DNA from: Variovorax sp. YR216
GTDB taxonomy: Bacteria > Pseudomonadota > Gammaproteobacteria > Burkholderiales > Burkholderiaceae_C
DNA length: 64,000 bases
Direction of reading: 5' to 3'
NCBI RefSeq assembly: GCF_900107745.1
Contig: NZ_FNRO01000001.1
Location: 967,626 to 1,031,625, forward strand
Below, one piece after another: positions 34,064-42,069 of this stretch. The position numbers and the translations under genes are program-made. The stretch's first letter is position 1. Each line of letters opens with the position of its first letter. A model generated the notes under the pieces. That model worked only from the letters and a program-made list of their open reading frames with translations, ran no database searches and had not been told where the DNA came from.

Positions 34064-35401
34064 ATGGCCACCCTGGAAGTCCCCCAAACAGCCGTCGCGC
34101 CCGAAGCGCCACCGGCCAGCGCACTCGATGCGGCCTACAGCCGCATCACCTGGCGCATCATCCCGTTCATCTTCGTGCTCTGGGTCCTGGCCTGGGTCGA
34201 CCGCGTCAACGTCGGCTTCGTCAAGCTCACGATGCTCGACGAGCTGGGCTGGAGCGAAGCGGTCTACGGCCTCGGCGCCGGGATCTTCTTCCTCGGCTAC
34301 TTCTTCTTCGAGGTGCCCTCGAACCTGCTGCTGCAGAAGATCGGCGCGAAGAAGACCATCATGCGCATCACGATCGGCTGGGGCATCGTCTGCATCGCGA
34401 CGATGTTCGTGAAGACGGCCGGGATGTTCTACTTCCTGCGCTTCCTGATGGGGGTCTTCGAAGCCGGCTTCTACCCCGGCATCATCCTCTACCTCACCTA
34501 CTGGTATCCGAGCGAGCGGCGCGCCAAGGCCTTCGGCATGTTCATGTCGGCTTCGGCGATCGCAGGTGTGATCGGCGGCCCGCTCGCCGGCACGATCATG
34601 AACAACATGCACGGCCTGCACGGCCTGTCGGGCTGGCAATGGGTGTTCCTGATCGAAGGCGTTCCCTCGGTGATCGCCGGCTTCGTGACCTGGCTCTACC
34701 TGACGGATCGCCCCGAGCAGGCCAAGTGGCTCACCGCCGAACAGCGCCGCCTGGTGCACGAGGACATGGCGCGCGACGCCAAGTCGCTCGGCCATCGCGA
34801 AGAGAGCCTGCTCGCATCGCTGAAGGACAGCCGCATGTGGCTCCTGATCCTGATCTACTTCTGCATCATCGCGGCCAACTCGTCGCTGACCTTCTTCGGT
34901 CCGTCGGTGGTCAAGGAAGTGGGCTTCACCAACCCCGCGACGGTCGGCTGGATCATGGCCTTCTCGTACCTCTGCGGCGCCGTCGGCATGATCTACAACG
35001 GACTGCATTCCGACCGCCACCAGGAAAGCCGCCTGCATTGCGCTTTTGCGGCGGCGCTCGGCGCGGCGGGCCTCGCGCTCACCGCTCTCTTCATGAAGCA
35101 GAGCCCGATGATCGCGCTGGCGGGACAGACGCTCGCCATCGTCGGCACGATGAGCGCGATTCCGGTGTTCTGGCAGTTGCCCGGGCGCTTCCTCGCCGGT
35201 GCCGCGGCCGCGGGCGGCGTGGCGCTGATCAACTCGATCGCCAACCTCGCGGGCTTCGGCGCCCCGTCCATGCTGGGTGCGATCAAGACGTCGACCGGGC
35301 TGCTCTCGCCGGGCCTCTTCATCGTGGCGGCGATCGAGATCCTCGCGACAGTGCTGATCATTGCCTTCATCCCCCGCTTTGCGAAGAAGGCGGTGAAGTG
35401 A
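34064..35401 (+). CDS. MFS transporter, ACS (anion:cation symporter) family
   Basis: The 445-residue transporter has 12 predicted helices. The start, TWRIIPFIFVLWVLAWVDRVN (about residues 26-46), is typical of the ACS family, and a central cytoplasmic loop with DRPEQAKWLTAEQRR follows. AAGGAG sits 9 nt before the ATG at 34064. As first gene of a urate-catabolism set it probably imports urate, allantoate or a related anion; substrate assignment is by context. Its stop overlaps the uraD start (TGATG). Confidence 0.85.
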   Translation: MATLEVPQTAVAPEAPPASALDAAYSRITWRIIPFIFVLWVLAWVDRVNVGFVKLTMLDELGWSEAVYGLGAGIFFLGYFFFEVPSNLLLQKIGAKKTIMRITIGWGIVCIATMFVKTAGMFYFLRFLMGVFEAGFYPGIILYLTYWYPSERRAKAFGMFMSASAIAGVIGGPLAGTIMNNMHGLHGLSGWQWVFLIEGVPSVIAGFVTWLYLTDRPEQAKWLTAEQRRLVHEDMARDAKSLGHREESLLASLKDSRMWLLILIYFCIIAANSSLTFFGPSVVKEVGFTNPATVGWIMAFSYLCGAVGMIYNGLHSDRHQESRLHCAFAAALGAAGLALTALFMKQSPMIALAGQTLAIVGTMSAIPVFWQLPGRFLAGAAAAGGVALINSIANLAGFGAPSMLGAIKTSTGLLSPGLFIVAAIEILATVLIIAFIPRFAKKAVK

Positions 35402-35931
35402 TGAGCGCGGTACTGTCCACCCACGATGCGCTGACGCTGGCCGACATCAACCAGCTCGACCGCGTGCACTTCGTCGCCGCGCTGGGCAGCGTGTTCGAGC
35501 ACTCGCCCTGGGTCGCGACCGAAGCGTGGGCCGAGCGGCCCTTCGCGAGCATCGACCACCTGCATCGCACGATGATCGGCGTGGTGCGTTCGACCTCCCG
35601 CGAAGTGCGCATCGACTTCCTGCGCATGCACCCCGAGCTGGCCGGCAAGGAAGCGCAGGCCGGCACGATGACGGACCACTCGACCGCCGAGCAGGCCGGC
35701 CTCAATGCACTGACGCGCGACGAGTTGCTGACCCTGCGCCGGCTCAATGCGGAGTACGCGGCGAAGCACGGCTTCCCTTTCATCATTGCGGTGCTCAAGA
35801 ACACCCGCTCGCAGATCTTCGAGGCGCTGCGCACCCGGATCGGGCGCGACACCGACACCGAGCTCGACGCCGCCGTGGAGCAGATCTCGATCATCACGCG
35901 CCTGCGCCTGGGCAGGCTGTTGGCCCACTGA
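35401..35931 (+). CDS. uraD: OHCU decarboxylase
   Basis: The 176-residue protein of the 2-oxo-4-hydroxy-4-carboxy-5-ureidoimidazoline decarboxylase family makes S-allantoin, the third step after urate oxidation. It has the conserved catalytic-His region FLRMHPELAGK (near residue 75), LNALTRDELLTLRRLN and YAAKHGFPFIIAVLKNTR near residue 120. It is translationally coupled to the transporter. The two HIU hydrolase genes downstream supply its substrate. No urate oxidase or hydroxylase gene is in the window. Confidence 0.92.
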   Translation: MSAVLSTHDALTLADINQLDRVHFVAALGSVFEHSPWVATEAWAERPFASIDHLHRTMIGVVRSTSREVRIDFLRMHPELAGKEAQAGTMTDHSTAEQAGLNALTRDELLTLRRLNAEYAAKHGFPFIIAVLKNTRSQIFEALRTRIGRDTDTELDAAVEQISIITRLRLGRLLAH

Positions 35932-35937
35932 ACGGGG

Positions 35938-36060
35938 CTCACCCCCAGGCTCGCGCACCTCGTGTCGCTCTCCACCCCCTTGCAGGGGGCAATCCTGGCG
36001 GCCCGGCCAAGCCGGCTCCGCTGGATTCCGCGAACGGGCCTCGCTTCGCTGGCCTGTCTT
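35938..36060. repeat. Structured intergenic repeat, copy A
   Basis: A roughly 120-bp GC-rich block lies between uraD and the first HIU hydrolase gene. It shares an ordered series of segments with 36571-36690: AGGCTCGCGCAC / AGCCTCGCCCAC, CTCGTGTCGCTCT / TTCGTGTGGCTCT, the hairpin CCCCC-loop-GGGGG (35975-35989), GCGGCCCGGC.AAGCCGG, and CCGCGAACGGGC. Both copies lie in the same orientation. It resembles a REP-like element dispersed in intergenic DNA; function unknown, possibly mRNA stability. Confidence 0.65.
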
Positions 36061-36081
36061 ATCTGAACTGGAGCACTTTGC

Positions 36082-36570
36082 ATGACTTCACCTACCCTCA
36101 CCCGCCGCGCGTTCCTGCCCGCGGGGCTCGCACTCGGCAGCATCGCGGCCGGTAGCGCAGTCGCGCAGAATGCGCCCGCGGCGCTCACCACCGCGCCCGT
36201 CTCTCAGCTCAACCTGAGCCCGCGCCTCACGATGCATGCGATCGACACGCACAACGGCTCGCCCGGTGCGGGCATGAAGGTGCAGCTGTCGAAATACGAC
36301 GGCGACGACCTGCGCGTGCTGCGGCGCTTCGAGACCAACAAGGGCGGCCGCACCGACGAGCCGCTGCTGGTGGACCAGAGCTATCAACCCGGACGCTACG
36401 AGTTGCTGCTGCAGTTCGAGGACTACTTCGCCGCACGTGGCACGCAGTTGCCGAAGCCGAACTTCCTCTCGCAGGTGCCGGTGCGCTTTCGCATCACGAA
36501 CCCGGCAGAACGCATCCATTTGGCGATCCTCTTCACGCCCTGGGGCTACTCCTACTACCGAGGCAGCTAG
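36082..36570 (+). CDS. HIU hydrolase paralogue with Tat-type leader
   Basis: The 162-residue transthyretin-like protein has an N-terminal leader MTSPTLTRRAFLPAGLALGS with a twin arginine and a cleavage-like AVAQ near residue 29, predicting export. The mature domain keeps the HIU hydrolase features: MHAIDTHNGSPGAGM, GGRTDEPLL and the C-terminal YYRGS. The strand before the end reads RIHLAILFTPWGYSYYRGS, keeping the His. It should hydrolyse 5-hydroxyisourate to OHCU, perhaps in the periplasm. It lies between the two repeat copies and before a leaderless paralogue. Confidence 0.85.
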   Translation: MTSPTLTRRAFLPAGLALGSIAAGSAVAQNAPAALTTAPVSQLNLSPRLTMHAIDTHNGSPGAGMKVQLSKYDGDDLRVLRRFETNKGGRTDEPLLVDQSYQPGRYELLLQFEDYFAARGTQLPKPNFLSQVPVRFRITNPAERIHLAILFTPWGYSYYRGS

Positions 36571-36690
36571 GCTCCCCCCCAGCCTCGCCCACTTCGTGTG
36601 GCTCTGCACCCCCTGCAGGGGGCGCACCCCAGCGGCCCGGCGAAGCCGGTTCCGCGGGTGCCCGCGAACGGGCTTGCTGCGCCGCCCCAG
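36571..36690. repeat. Structured intergenic repeat, copy B
   Basis: This is the second copy of the element at 35938-36060. Visible hairpins are CCCCC-TGCA-GGGGG (36609-36622), CCGGC-GAA-GCCGG (36637-36649) and CGCGGG-TG-CCCGCG (about 36653-36666). It occupies nearly all the gap between the two HIU hydrolase genes. Confidence 0.65.
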
Positions 36691-36720
36691 GATTCATCAG
36701 ACACGACAAGGAGACAACAC

Positions 36721-37074
36721 ATGGCTGGCATTTCCACACACGTTCTCAACAGCGGCACGGGCCGCCCCGGCGCGGGCATGCGCATCGATTTCTCGGTTCG
36801 CGACGGCGACGGCTGGAAGCTGGTGAAGACCATGACCACCAACGCCGATGGCCGTACCGACCAGCCGGTGCTCGCGCCCGATGCGGCGAAGGTCGGGCAG
36901 TACGAGCTGCTCTTCCACGTCGGTGACTACTTCCGCAAGCAGCCGGGCGGCGAAGCCGATCCACCCTTCCTCGACACCGTTCCGGTGCGCTTCGCGCTCT
37001 TCGACACGCAGCAGCACTACCACGTGCCGATGCTGTGCACGCCGTGGAGCTGCTCGACGTATCGCGGCAGCTGA
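36721..37074 (+). CDS. uraH: 5-Hydroxyisourate hydrolase
   Basis: The 117-residue cytoplasmic enzyme has the standard HIU hydrolase length. It has the N-terminal MAGISTHVLNSGTGRPGAGM with catalytic His, ADGRTDQPVL with Arg, HYHVPMLCTPWS with the second His, and the family C-terminus TYRGS. It opens 5-hydroxyisourate to OHCU, the substrate of UraD. An AAGGAG lies 10 nt before the ATG. Its stop is 3 bp from the stop of the convergent pcaD gene. With the exported paralogue upstream it forms a tandem pair. Confidence 0.93.
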   Translation: MAGISTHVLNSGTGRPGAGMRIDFSVRDGDGWKLVKTMTTNADGRTDQPVLAPDAAKVGQYELLFHVGDYFRKQPGGEADPPFLDTVPVRFALFDTQQHYHVPMLCTPWSCSTYRGS

Positions 37075-37077
37075 GCC

Positions 37078-37842
37078 TCAGAGGCCGCGCCAGAAATCCA
37101 GCAGCATCTGGCTGAACTCCACCGGGCGCTCCACCGCGCTCAGGTGGGCCGCCTCGATGGCCGCCAGGCGCGAACCAGGAATCGCCGCCGCCAGGGCTTC
37201 GGACATGGCCGGCGGCGTGGCCTCGTCGCGGGTGCCTGCAATCACCAGGCAGGGCACGGCGATGGCACGGTTGCTCTCGCGGAAATCGATCGCCGCCACC
37301 GCATTGCAGCTCGCGATGTAGCCGGCGGCATCGGTGCCTGCCAGCGTTTCGGTCAACTGACGGGCCACTTCGGCGCCTTCCGGGGTCGAGACGTATTCGG
37401 GCGTGAGCCAGCGCCCCACCGCGCCGGCCGCGATCGCGCCGACGCCTTGCGCCTGCACCGTTTCGACACGCGTGCGCCACGGTGTCTGGTCGGGATAGTG
37501 CGAGGACGAATTCGCGATCACCACGCTCCGGAGCAGCTCGGGGTGCTTGGCCGCCAGCGCCTGCGCGGTCATGCCGCCCATCGAGAGACCGACGAAATGC
37601 ACCGGCTCGCCGCCCGCTTCGCGCACGATGAGTTCCGCGGCGTCATCAGCCAGCGTCTGCAGCGTGATCGGCCCCGCCACCACCTCGGACCGGCCGTGAT
37701 TGCGGTGGTCGTAGCGCACCACCGTGTGCGCGCGAGCGAGCTGCTCGGCCACGCCATCCCACATGTGCAGGTCGCAGCCGAGTGCATGGCTCAGCACGAC
37801 GATCGGGCCATTGCCTTCCCGGAGGACGTTCAGGTGGCTCAT
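37078..37842 (-). CDS. pcaD: 3-Oxoadipate enol-lactonase
   Basis: The 254-residue alpha/beta hydrolase has the nucleophile elbow GLSMGGM (near residue 95), the oxyanion region SHALGCDLHMWDG near 18, TRDEAT with the acid near 205 and the C-terminal catalytic His in EAAHLSAVERP. It hydrolyses 3-oxoadipate enol-lactone to 3-oxoadipate in the protocatechuate branch. Its ATG overlaps the MFS stop (ATGA). It is the last gene of the long catabolic operon. Confidence 0.9.
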   Translation of the reverse strand: MSHLNVLREGNGPIVVLSHALGCDLHMWDGVAEQLARAHTVVRYDHRNHGRSEVVAGPITLQTLADDAAELIVREAGGEPVHFVGLSMGGMTAQALAAKHPELLRSVVIANSSSHYPDQTPWRTRVETVQAQGVGAIAAGAVGRWLTPEYVSTPEGAEVARQLTETLAGTDAAGYIASCNAVAAIDFRESNRAIAVPCLVIAGTRDEATPPAMSEALAAAIPGSRLAAIEAAHLSAVERPVEFSQMLLDFWRGL

Positions 37843-39047
37843 GGTGTCTCCTTTCGCGGGTGTGTCTTCGGCAGGTGCGGCAGCCAGAGGTAGGCGATCA
37901 TCACCAGCACCGCCCCGGCCAGCACCATCGGCAGCACCATCGGCCAGGCGCCATGGCTGAGTTGCGGGTCCACGAAGCTGGATGCGATCTGCCCGACGAC
38001 GAAGGCCACCGCCATCATCCCGAAGCCCGACCACGATACCGCGCGACCGGCGAGCTGCGGAAGATCGCCGACCGCACCGGCCTGCCCGCAGGGCTGGTGA
38101 ATGCCATGGCCGATGCAATAGATGGCATGCCCCAGCAGCAGCGGCCACACGGAATGCGGCAGCAGCCAGCAGCCGAGCGCCTGCACCGTCGGTCCTGCAA
38201 GGCTGAGCAGTGAGCCCAGTTGCACCGTGCGCACCGGCCCCTTGCGGGTCAGCAGCCGGCGGCACAGCGTGGTGCTGAAGATGTAGACCGCCGAGCCGCC
38301 GGCAGGGATCCAGCCGTACCAGGCGGGCGAAAGGCCCAGGTAGCTGATGTAGACCATTGGCGACAAGAGGAGAAAGCAGAACAGCCCGCCGTAGGTCGCC
38401 GCCGCAACCGACGCCCAGGCACGGAAGCTCGCACTGGCGAACACCTCGCGAACGCTGCCTTTCGCTGCGGCGGCGCCAAGATCGCCCGCTCGCGTTTCGC
38501 CGAAACCGCGAAAGCACATCACGAACAGCCCGAGCGCATAGACCGCCATGCCGCCGAGCACCCAGCGCCATCCGGTGGCCTGCACCGCGTAGGCGCCCAG
38601 CACCGGGGCGATCAGCGCCACCACGCCGAGACCGGTGAGGCCGCGCGCCATCACGTGCGGACCTTCATGCGCCGGGTACAGGTCGCGCACCGCCGCACGT
38701 GCGCAGACGAGGATCGCGGCCATCGAAAAGCCTTGCAGCGCGCGGCACGCCACCAGCATCGGGATGCCGATCGCCAGCGCACTGCCGAGCGCGGCGACCA
38801 TGTAGAGCGCGAGCCCGGTCAGCAGCACCGGCCGGCGGCCGAAGCGGTCCGACAGTGGCCCGCAAGGCAACTGCCCGAGGCCGAAGGCAAGCACGAAGAC
38901 CGTGAGGCTCGAACTGGCCGCGCCCAGCTCGCGCGCGATGGCGGGCAAGGCCGGAAGATAGCTGTCGGTGGCGACAGGCTGCGCCGCCAGCAAGAGCGGC
39001 AGCAGCAGCGCAAACGAGATGCCGCTGCGCGCGGCCTGCCCGCTCAC
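37839..39047 (-). CDS. MFS transporter, Bcr/CflA-like (DHA1)
   Basis: The 402-residue, 12-helix protein resembles the Bcr/CflA drug-exporter family: LLLAAQPVATDSYLPALPAIA near the start, then LSDRFGRRPVLLTG (motif A). No ATG fits; the best start is a GTG at 39047 that overlaps the stop of the small pcaC remnant (GTGA). Its place in an aromatic-acid operon suggests export or import of a pathway compound. Its own stop overlaps pcaD. A start further upstream would extend through pcaC and pcaB sequence and was rejected. Confidence 0.82.
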   Translation of the reverse strand: MSGQAARSGISFALLLPLLLAAQPVATDSYLPALPAIARELGAASSSLTVFVLAFGLGQLPCGPLSDRFGRRPVLLTGLALYMVAALGSALAIGIPMLVACRALQGFSMAAILVCARAAVRDLYPAHEGPHVMARGLTGLGVVALIAPVLGAYAVQATGWRWVLGGMAVYALGLFVMCFRGFGETRAGDLGAAAAKGSVREVFASASFRAWASVAAATYGGLFCFLLLSPMVYISYLGLSPAWYGWIPAGGSAVYIFSTTLCRRLLTRKGPVRTVQLGSLLSLAGPTVQALGCWLLPHSVWPLLLGHAIYCIGHGIHQPCGQAGAVGDLPQLAGRAVSWSGFGMMAVAFVVGQIASSFVDPQLSHGAWPMVLPMVLAGAVLVMIAYLWLPHLPKTHPRKETP

Positions 39048-39223
39048 AGGGGTGCGTCCGCGAGCAGGCCCTTTTCGCGCAGGATGCCCGTGGCGATGCC
39101 GAAGGCATGGTTGGCGCGCGATTGGTCGACCCAGGAATCGCCGAGCACACGGCGGCGATCGAGAAGGCCGCTTTCGTACGAGTTCCTGGATTCGTCCTGC
39201 GGCGGCGTGGAAGCGGAAGTCAT
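39044..39223 (-). pseudogene. pcaC: pcaC with an in-frame internal deletion
   Basis: The 59-residue frame begins at an ATG overlapping the pcaB stop and ends overlapping the MFS GTG. Residues 16-35 (YESGLLDRRRVLGDSWVDQS) match the N-terminus of 4-carboxymuconolactone decarboxylase, and residues 36-59 (RANHAFGIATGILREKGLL and on) look like its C-terminal end (the AANxAFxIA region). The roughly 70-80 residue catalytic middle is missing, while frame and both 4-bp couplings are kept. A short shared GC.CAAC stretch could have mediated the deletion. The remnant should be inactive; a functional PcaC would have to be encoded elsewhere. Confidence 0.6.
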
Positions 39224-40431
39224 TTGGCGATTTGGGGTGGATGGAGTCGGGCCTGCAGCACCAGCGCCTGCGCCAACGCGATCTCGCCGGCGGGGGCGGC
39301 GAGCGCCGGGTCGAACCATTCGTCGGCGGCATCGCGGGGAAGCTCGGCGCGCAGCCGGTCGATATTGGACCGCATCCGCGCCGCGTCCACCTGCAGGCCC
39401 GGCAAAGCCCCTGCGAGCGCACGCACGCTGCCATGCGCCGCCATCAGCAATTGCGGCCATTCCCCGAGTTCGGCCTGCCATGCGCCGAGGGCCCGCTCGT
39501 GCTCCTGCGGCATCGCCTGAAGCAGTGCGGCGACGCGCTGGGGTGCGCGTTCGGCCGCGGCGAGCGCGGCCATCGAAGCGATCGGGTTGCGCCTGTGCTG
39601 CATCGCCGACGAACCGCCGCGGCCGGGCTCGCTCGGCTCGGCCAGTTCGCCGACTTCGTACTGGCCCATCAGCGAGACGTCCTTCGCGATCTTGCCGAGG
39701 CTGCCGACCATGATGCCGAGTTCGCAGCCGAGCGCGACCCACTCGTCGCGCTGCGTGTGCCAGCTCGCGCCCGGGTCACCGAGCCCCAGCGCCTCGGCCA
39801 TGTGGCGGCGGACCTGCGGCCCGTGCCCTTTCATCTGTGCCAGCGTGCCCACGGCGCCGCCGAGCTGAACGTTCAGCGCGCATCGGGCGGCCTGCGAAAT
39901 GCGATCGCGGCTGCGCACCAGGGGTGCCGCCCACCCGACGCACTTGAGCCCGAAGCTGGTGACCGAGGCCGGCTGCATCAGCGTGCGCGCGAGGATCGGC
40001 GTGGTCGCATGCGTCTCGGCATGGCGCAGCAGCGCCTGCGCCGCCTTGGCAAGATCGGCCTGGACCAGCGACACCACCTCGCGCGTGACCAGCGCCATCG
40101 CGGTGTCGATCACGTCCTGGCTGGTGCTGCCGAAATGCACGTAGGGCACCGCGTCGGCGTTGAAGAGGCCCACGGCTTCCTTGAGGCTCTTCACGAGCGG
40201 GATCGCGACGCTGCCGGCGCGGCCGCTGTCGCGCACGATCTTCGCCACGTCGAAGAGCTCGACCTTGCAACTGCCGACGATCGATTGCGCCGCCGATTCG
40301 GGGATCAGCCCGACCTGCGCCAGCGCCCGCGCCAGCGCGGCCTCGAAGCGCAGCATCGCATCGACGAAGTGGTGTTCGCTGAAGGCGGCCAGCGTTTCGG
40401 AGGTGGAGAGGAATCCCTCGAAGACGCTCAT
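39220..40431 (-). CDS. pcaB: 3-Carboxy-cis,cis-muconate cycloisomerase
   Basis: The 403-residue member of the fumarase/aspartase superfamily has FGSTSQDVIDTAMAL near residue 100, LGGAVGTLAQMKGHG near 190, and the signature loop read here as GRGGSSAMQHRRNP near 275. It cyclises 3-carboxymuconate to 4-carboxymuconolactone. In most PcaB proteins the loop is SSxMPHKRNP, so Pro-to-Gln and Lys-to-Arg changes are notable but the catalytic Ser is kept. Its stop overlaps the pcaC remnant, and it is 13 bp after the first shikimate-dehydrogenase-like gene. Confidence 0.9.
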   Translation of the reverse strand: MSVFEGFLSTSETLAAFSEHHFVDAMLRFEAALARALAQVGLIPESAAQSIVGSCKVELFDVAKIVRDSGRAGSVAIPLVKSLKEAVGLFNADAVPYVHFGSTSQDVIDTAMALVTREVVSLVQADLAKAAQALLRHAETHATTPILARTLMQPASVTSFGLKCVGWAAPLVRSRDRISQAARCALNVQLGGAVGTLAQMKGHGPQVRRHMAEALGLGDPGASWHTQRDEWVALGCELGIMVGSLGKIAKDVSLMGQYEVGELAEPSEPGRGGSSAMQHRRNPIASMAALAAAERAPQRVAALLQAMPQEHERALGAWQAELGEWPQLLMAAHGSVRALAGALPGLQVDAARMRSNIDRLRAELPRDAADEWFDPALAAPAGEIALAQALVLQARLHPPQIAK

Positions 40432-40444
40432 GGCGCTGGGGGTT

Positions 40445-41278
40445 TCAGTAGTTCAGCGTGGCGACGGCACGCAGTTCCTCGGCGGTGGCGGTGCCGTAGC
40501 CGAAGAACTCGAGATACGCCGGGATCATCTCGAAGAGCATGTCGGTGCCCACCTGCACCGCGCAGCCCTTTTCCTTGGCGGCGCGCAGCAGCGGCGTGTA
40601 TTCGCTCTTCATCACCACTTCGCCGACGAAGGTGGTCGGTGCGATGCGGTCGATGTCGAAGGGCAGCGGATCGCCCTCCTTCATGCCGAGCGGCGTCGCG
40701 TTGACCACGAGATCGAAGCCCGCCGGATCCTTGGATCCGGTCGTGACCTTGAGCTTCGGATAGTGCGTGCGCAGCCGCTCCGCGAGCGCATCGGCCGACG
40801 CGCCGTTCGTGTCGAACAGCGCCATCTCGGCGACATTGGCGGCAGCCAGCGAGGCAGCGATGGCCGAACCAACGCCGCCGCTGCCCGACACCAGCACCCG
40901 CGCGCCGTCGAGCGAACGGCCCTTGCGCTGCACGCCGCGCGCGAAGCCCGCGCCATCGAACTGGTCGCCCACCAGCTTGCCGTCGGGGCGCTTGAGCACC
41001 GCGTTGCACGCACCGGCGATCTTCGCGGTGGGCGTGACCTCGTCGACCAGCGACATCGTCGTGATCTTGTGCGGCATCGTCACGAGCGCGCCACGGATGT
41101 TGGTGAACTTGAACACCGAGGCGAACACTTCCGGGTAGTCCTCGGGCTTCACGCCCATCGGGATCACCACAGCGTCGATGCCCTGCTTGTCGAACCAGGG
41201 GTTGTAGATCATCGGAGCCTTGAAGCTCTCCGTCGGATAGCCCAGATGGGCGATGAGGGTGGTCTTGCCGGAAATCAT
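40445..41278 (-). CDS. Shikimate dehydrogenase-family enzyme (divergent, copy 1)
   Basis: The 277-residue oxidoreductase has the AroE catalytic Lys and Asp in VTMPHKITTMS (near residue 68) and GDQFDGAGF (near 105). Its Rossmann motif is VSGSGGVGSAIAASL, followed by LFDTN. The Asp at the end of the second strand favours NAD+ and suggests a catabolic direction. The N-terminal SxS shikimate-carboxylate motif is not standard (PTESFKAPMIYN), so the true substrate may be quinate, shikimate or a related hydroxycyclohexane carboxylate. It lies between livF and pcaB. Confidence 0.82.
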   Translation of the reverse strand: MISGKTTLIAHLGYPTESFKAPMIYNPWFDKQGIDAVVIPMGVKPEDYPEVFASVFKFTNIRGALVTMPHKITTMSLVDEVTPTAKIAGACNAVLKRPDGKLVGDQFDGAGFARGVQRKGRSLDGARVLVSGSGGVGSAIAASLAAANVAEMALFDTNGASADALAERLRTHYPKLKVTTGSKDPAGFDLVVNATPLGMKEGDPLPFDIDRIAPTTFVGEVVMKSEYTPLLRAAKEKGCAVQVGTDMLFEMIPAYLEFFGYGTATAEELRAVATLNY

Positions 41279-41299
41279 TGCAGTGGTCCTAGGGATGAA

Positions 41300-42067
41300 T
41301 CACGCGGTCGCCGTTGCTGTTGCCGCAGCATGGGCACCGCCGAGGAAGAGTCGTTCGATGTTCGGGTCGGCCAGCAGCGCGTCGGCGCGCTTGTGCAGCA
41401 CGAGGCGGCCGGATTCGAGCGCGATCGCCTCGTCCGCCATGCGCAGCGCGCTCTTCACGTTCTGCTCGACCATCAGCACCGTGGTGCCGCCGTCGGCCAG
41501 CCGGCGCAGCAGCTTGAAGACGTCCTGCACCACGATCGGCGACAGCCCGATGGAAGGCTCGTCGATCAGGATCACCTTGGGCCGCAGCAGCAGCGCGCGG
41601 CCCACTTCGAGCTGCTTCTGCTCGCCGCCCGAGAGCGACGCCGCCGCGCTGTGCATGCGCTCCTTGACGCGCGGGAAGAACTCCAGCACCTCGGGAATGC
41701 GCTCGTGCGTGGTCTTCATGCCCAGCGTGATGCCGCCGAGCTCCAGGTTCTCGAAGGCGGTGAGCTGGCCGAACAGGTTGCGTCCCTGCGGGACGAAGGC
41801 GACGCCGTGCTTCACGAGCAGGTCGCGCGCGCTGGCGCCGGTGATGTCCTGCCCGTCGAGGCGGATTGCGCCCTGCCGCACCTTGAGCAGACCGAACATC
41901 GTCTTCAGCACCGTGGACTTGCCCGCGCCATTGGGCCCGAGCAGCAGCGTGATCCTGCCGCGCTTCGCCTTGAACGACAGGTTGTTGAGGATCATGAAAT
42001 CCTTGTAGCCCGCGACGACGTTGTCGAACTCGATGCAGGTGTCGGAATCGTTGGCGATCTTCGTCAC
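41300..42067 (-). CDS. livF: Branched-chain-type ABC transporter ATPase LivF
   Basis: The 255-residue ATPase has Walker A GPNGAGKST (near residue 38), signature LSGGEQKQLEVGRAL (near 145) and Walker B ILIDEPSIGLSP. It starts at a GTG at 42067, 2 bp after the livG stop, with TTAGGGA upstream. It energises a five-part Liv-type importer (livK-H-M-G-F). Although annotated as branched-chain type, such transporters also carry aromatic and hydroxy acids, which fits the operon better. Confidence 0.9.
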   Translation of the reverse strand: MTKIANDSDTCIEFDNVVAGYKDFMILNNLSFKAKRGRITLLLGPNGAGKSTVLKTMFGLLKVRQGAIRLDGQDITGASARDLLVKHGVAFVPQGRNLFGQLTAFENLELGGITLGMKTTHERIPEVLEFFPRVKERMHSAAASLSGGEQKQLEVGRALLLRPKVILIDEPSIGLSPIVVQDVFKLLRRLADGGTTVLMVEQNVKSALRMADEAIALESGRLVLHKRADALLADPNIERLFLGGAHAAATATATA

Positions 42068-42069
42068 GG

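Noticed and set aside
35938..36690. CRISPR array or insertion-sequence ends in the urate locus
   Set aside because: There are only two imperfect 120-bp copies with a real gene between them; no short regular spacers, terminal inverted repeats or transposase.
37839..39434. A 531-residue MFS protein starting upstream of 39047
   Set aside because: The extra N-terminus is pcaC/pcaB sequence in another frame; the GTG at 39047 with GTGA overlap gives a normal 12-helix transporter.
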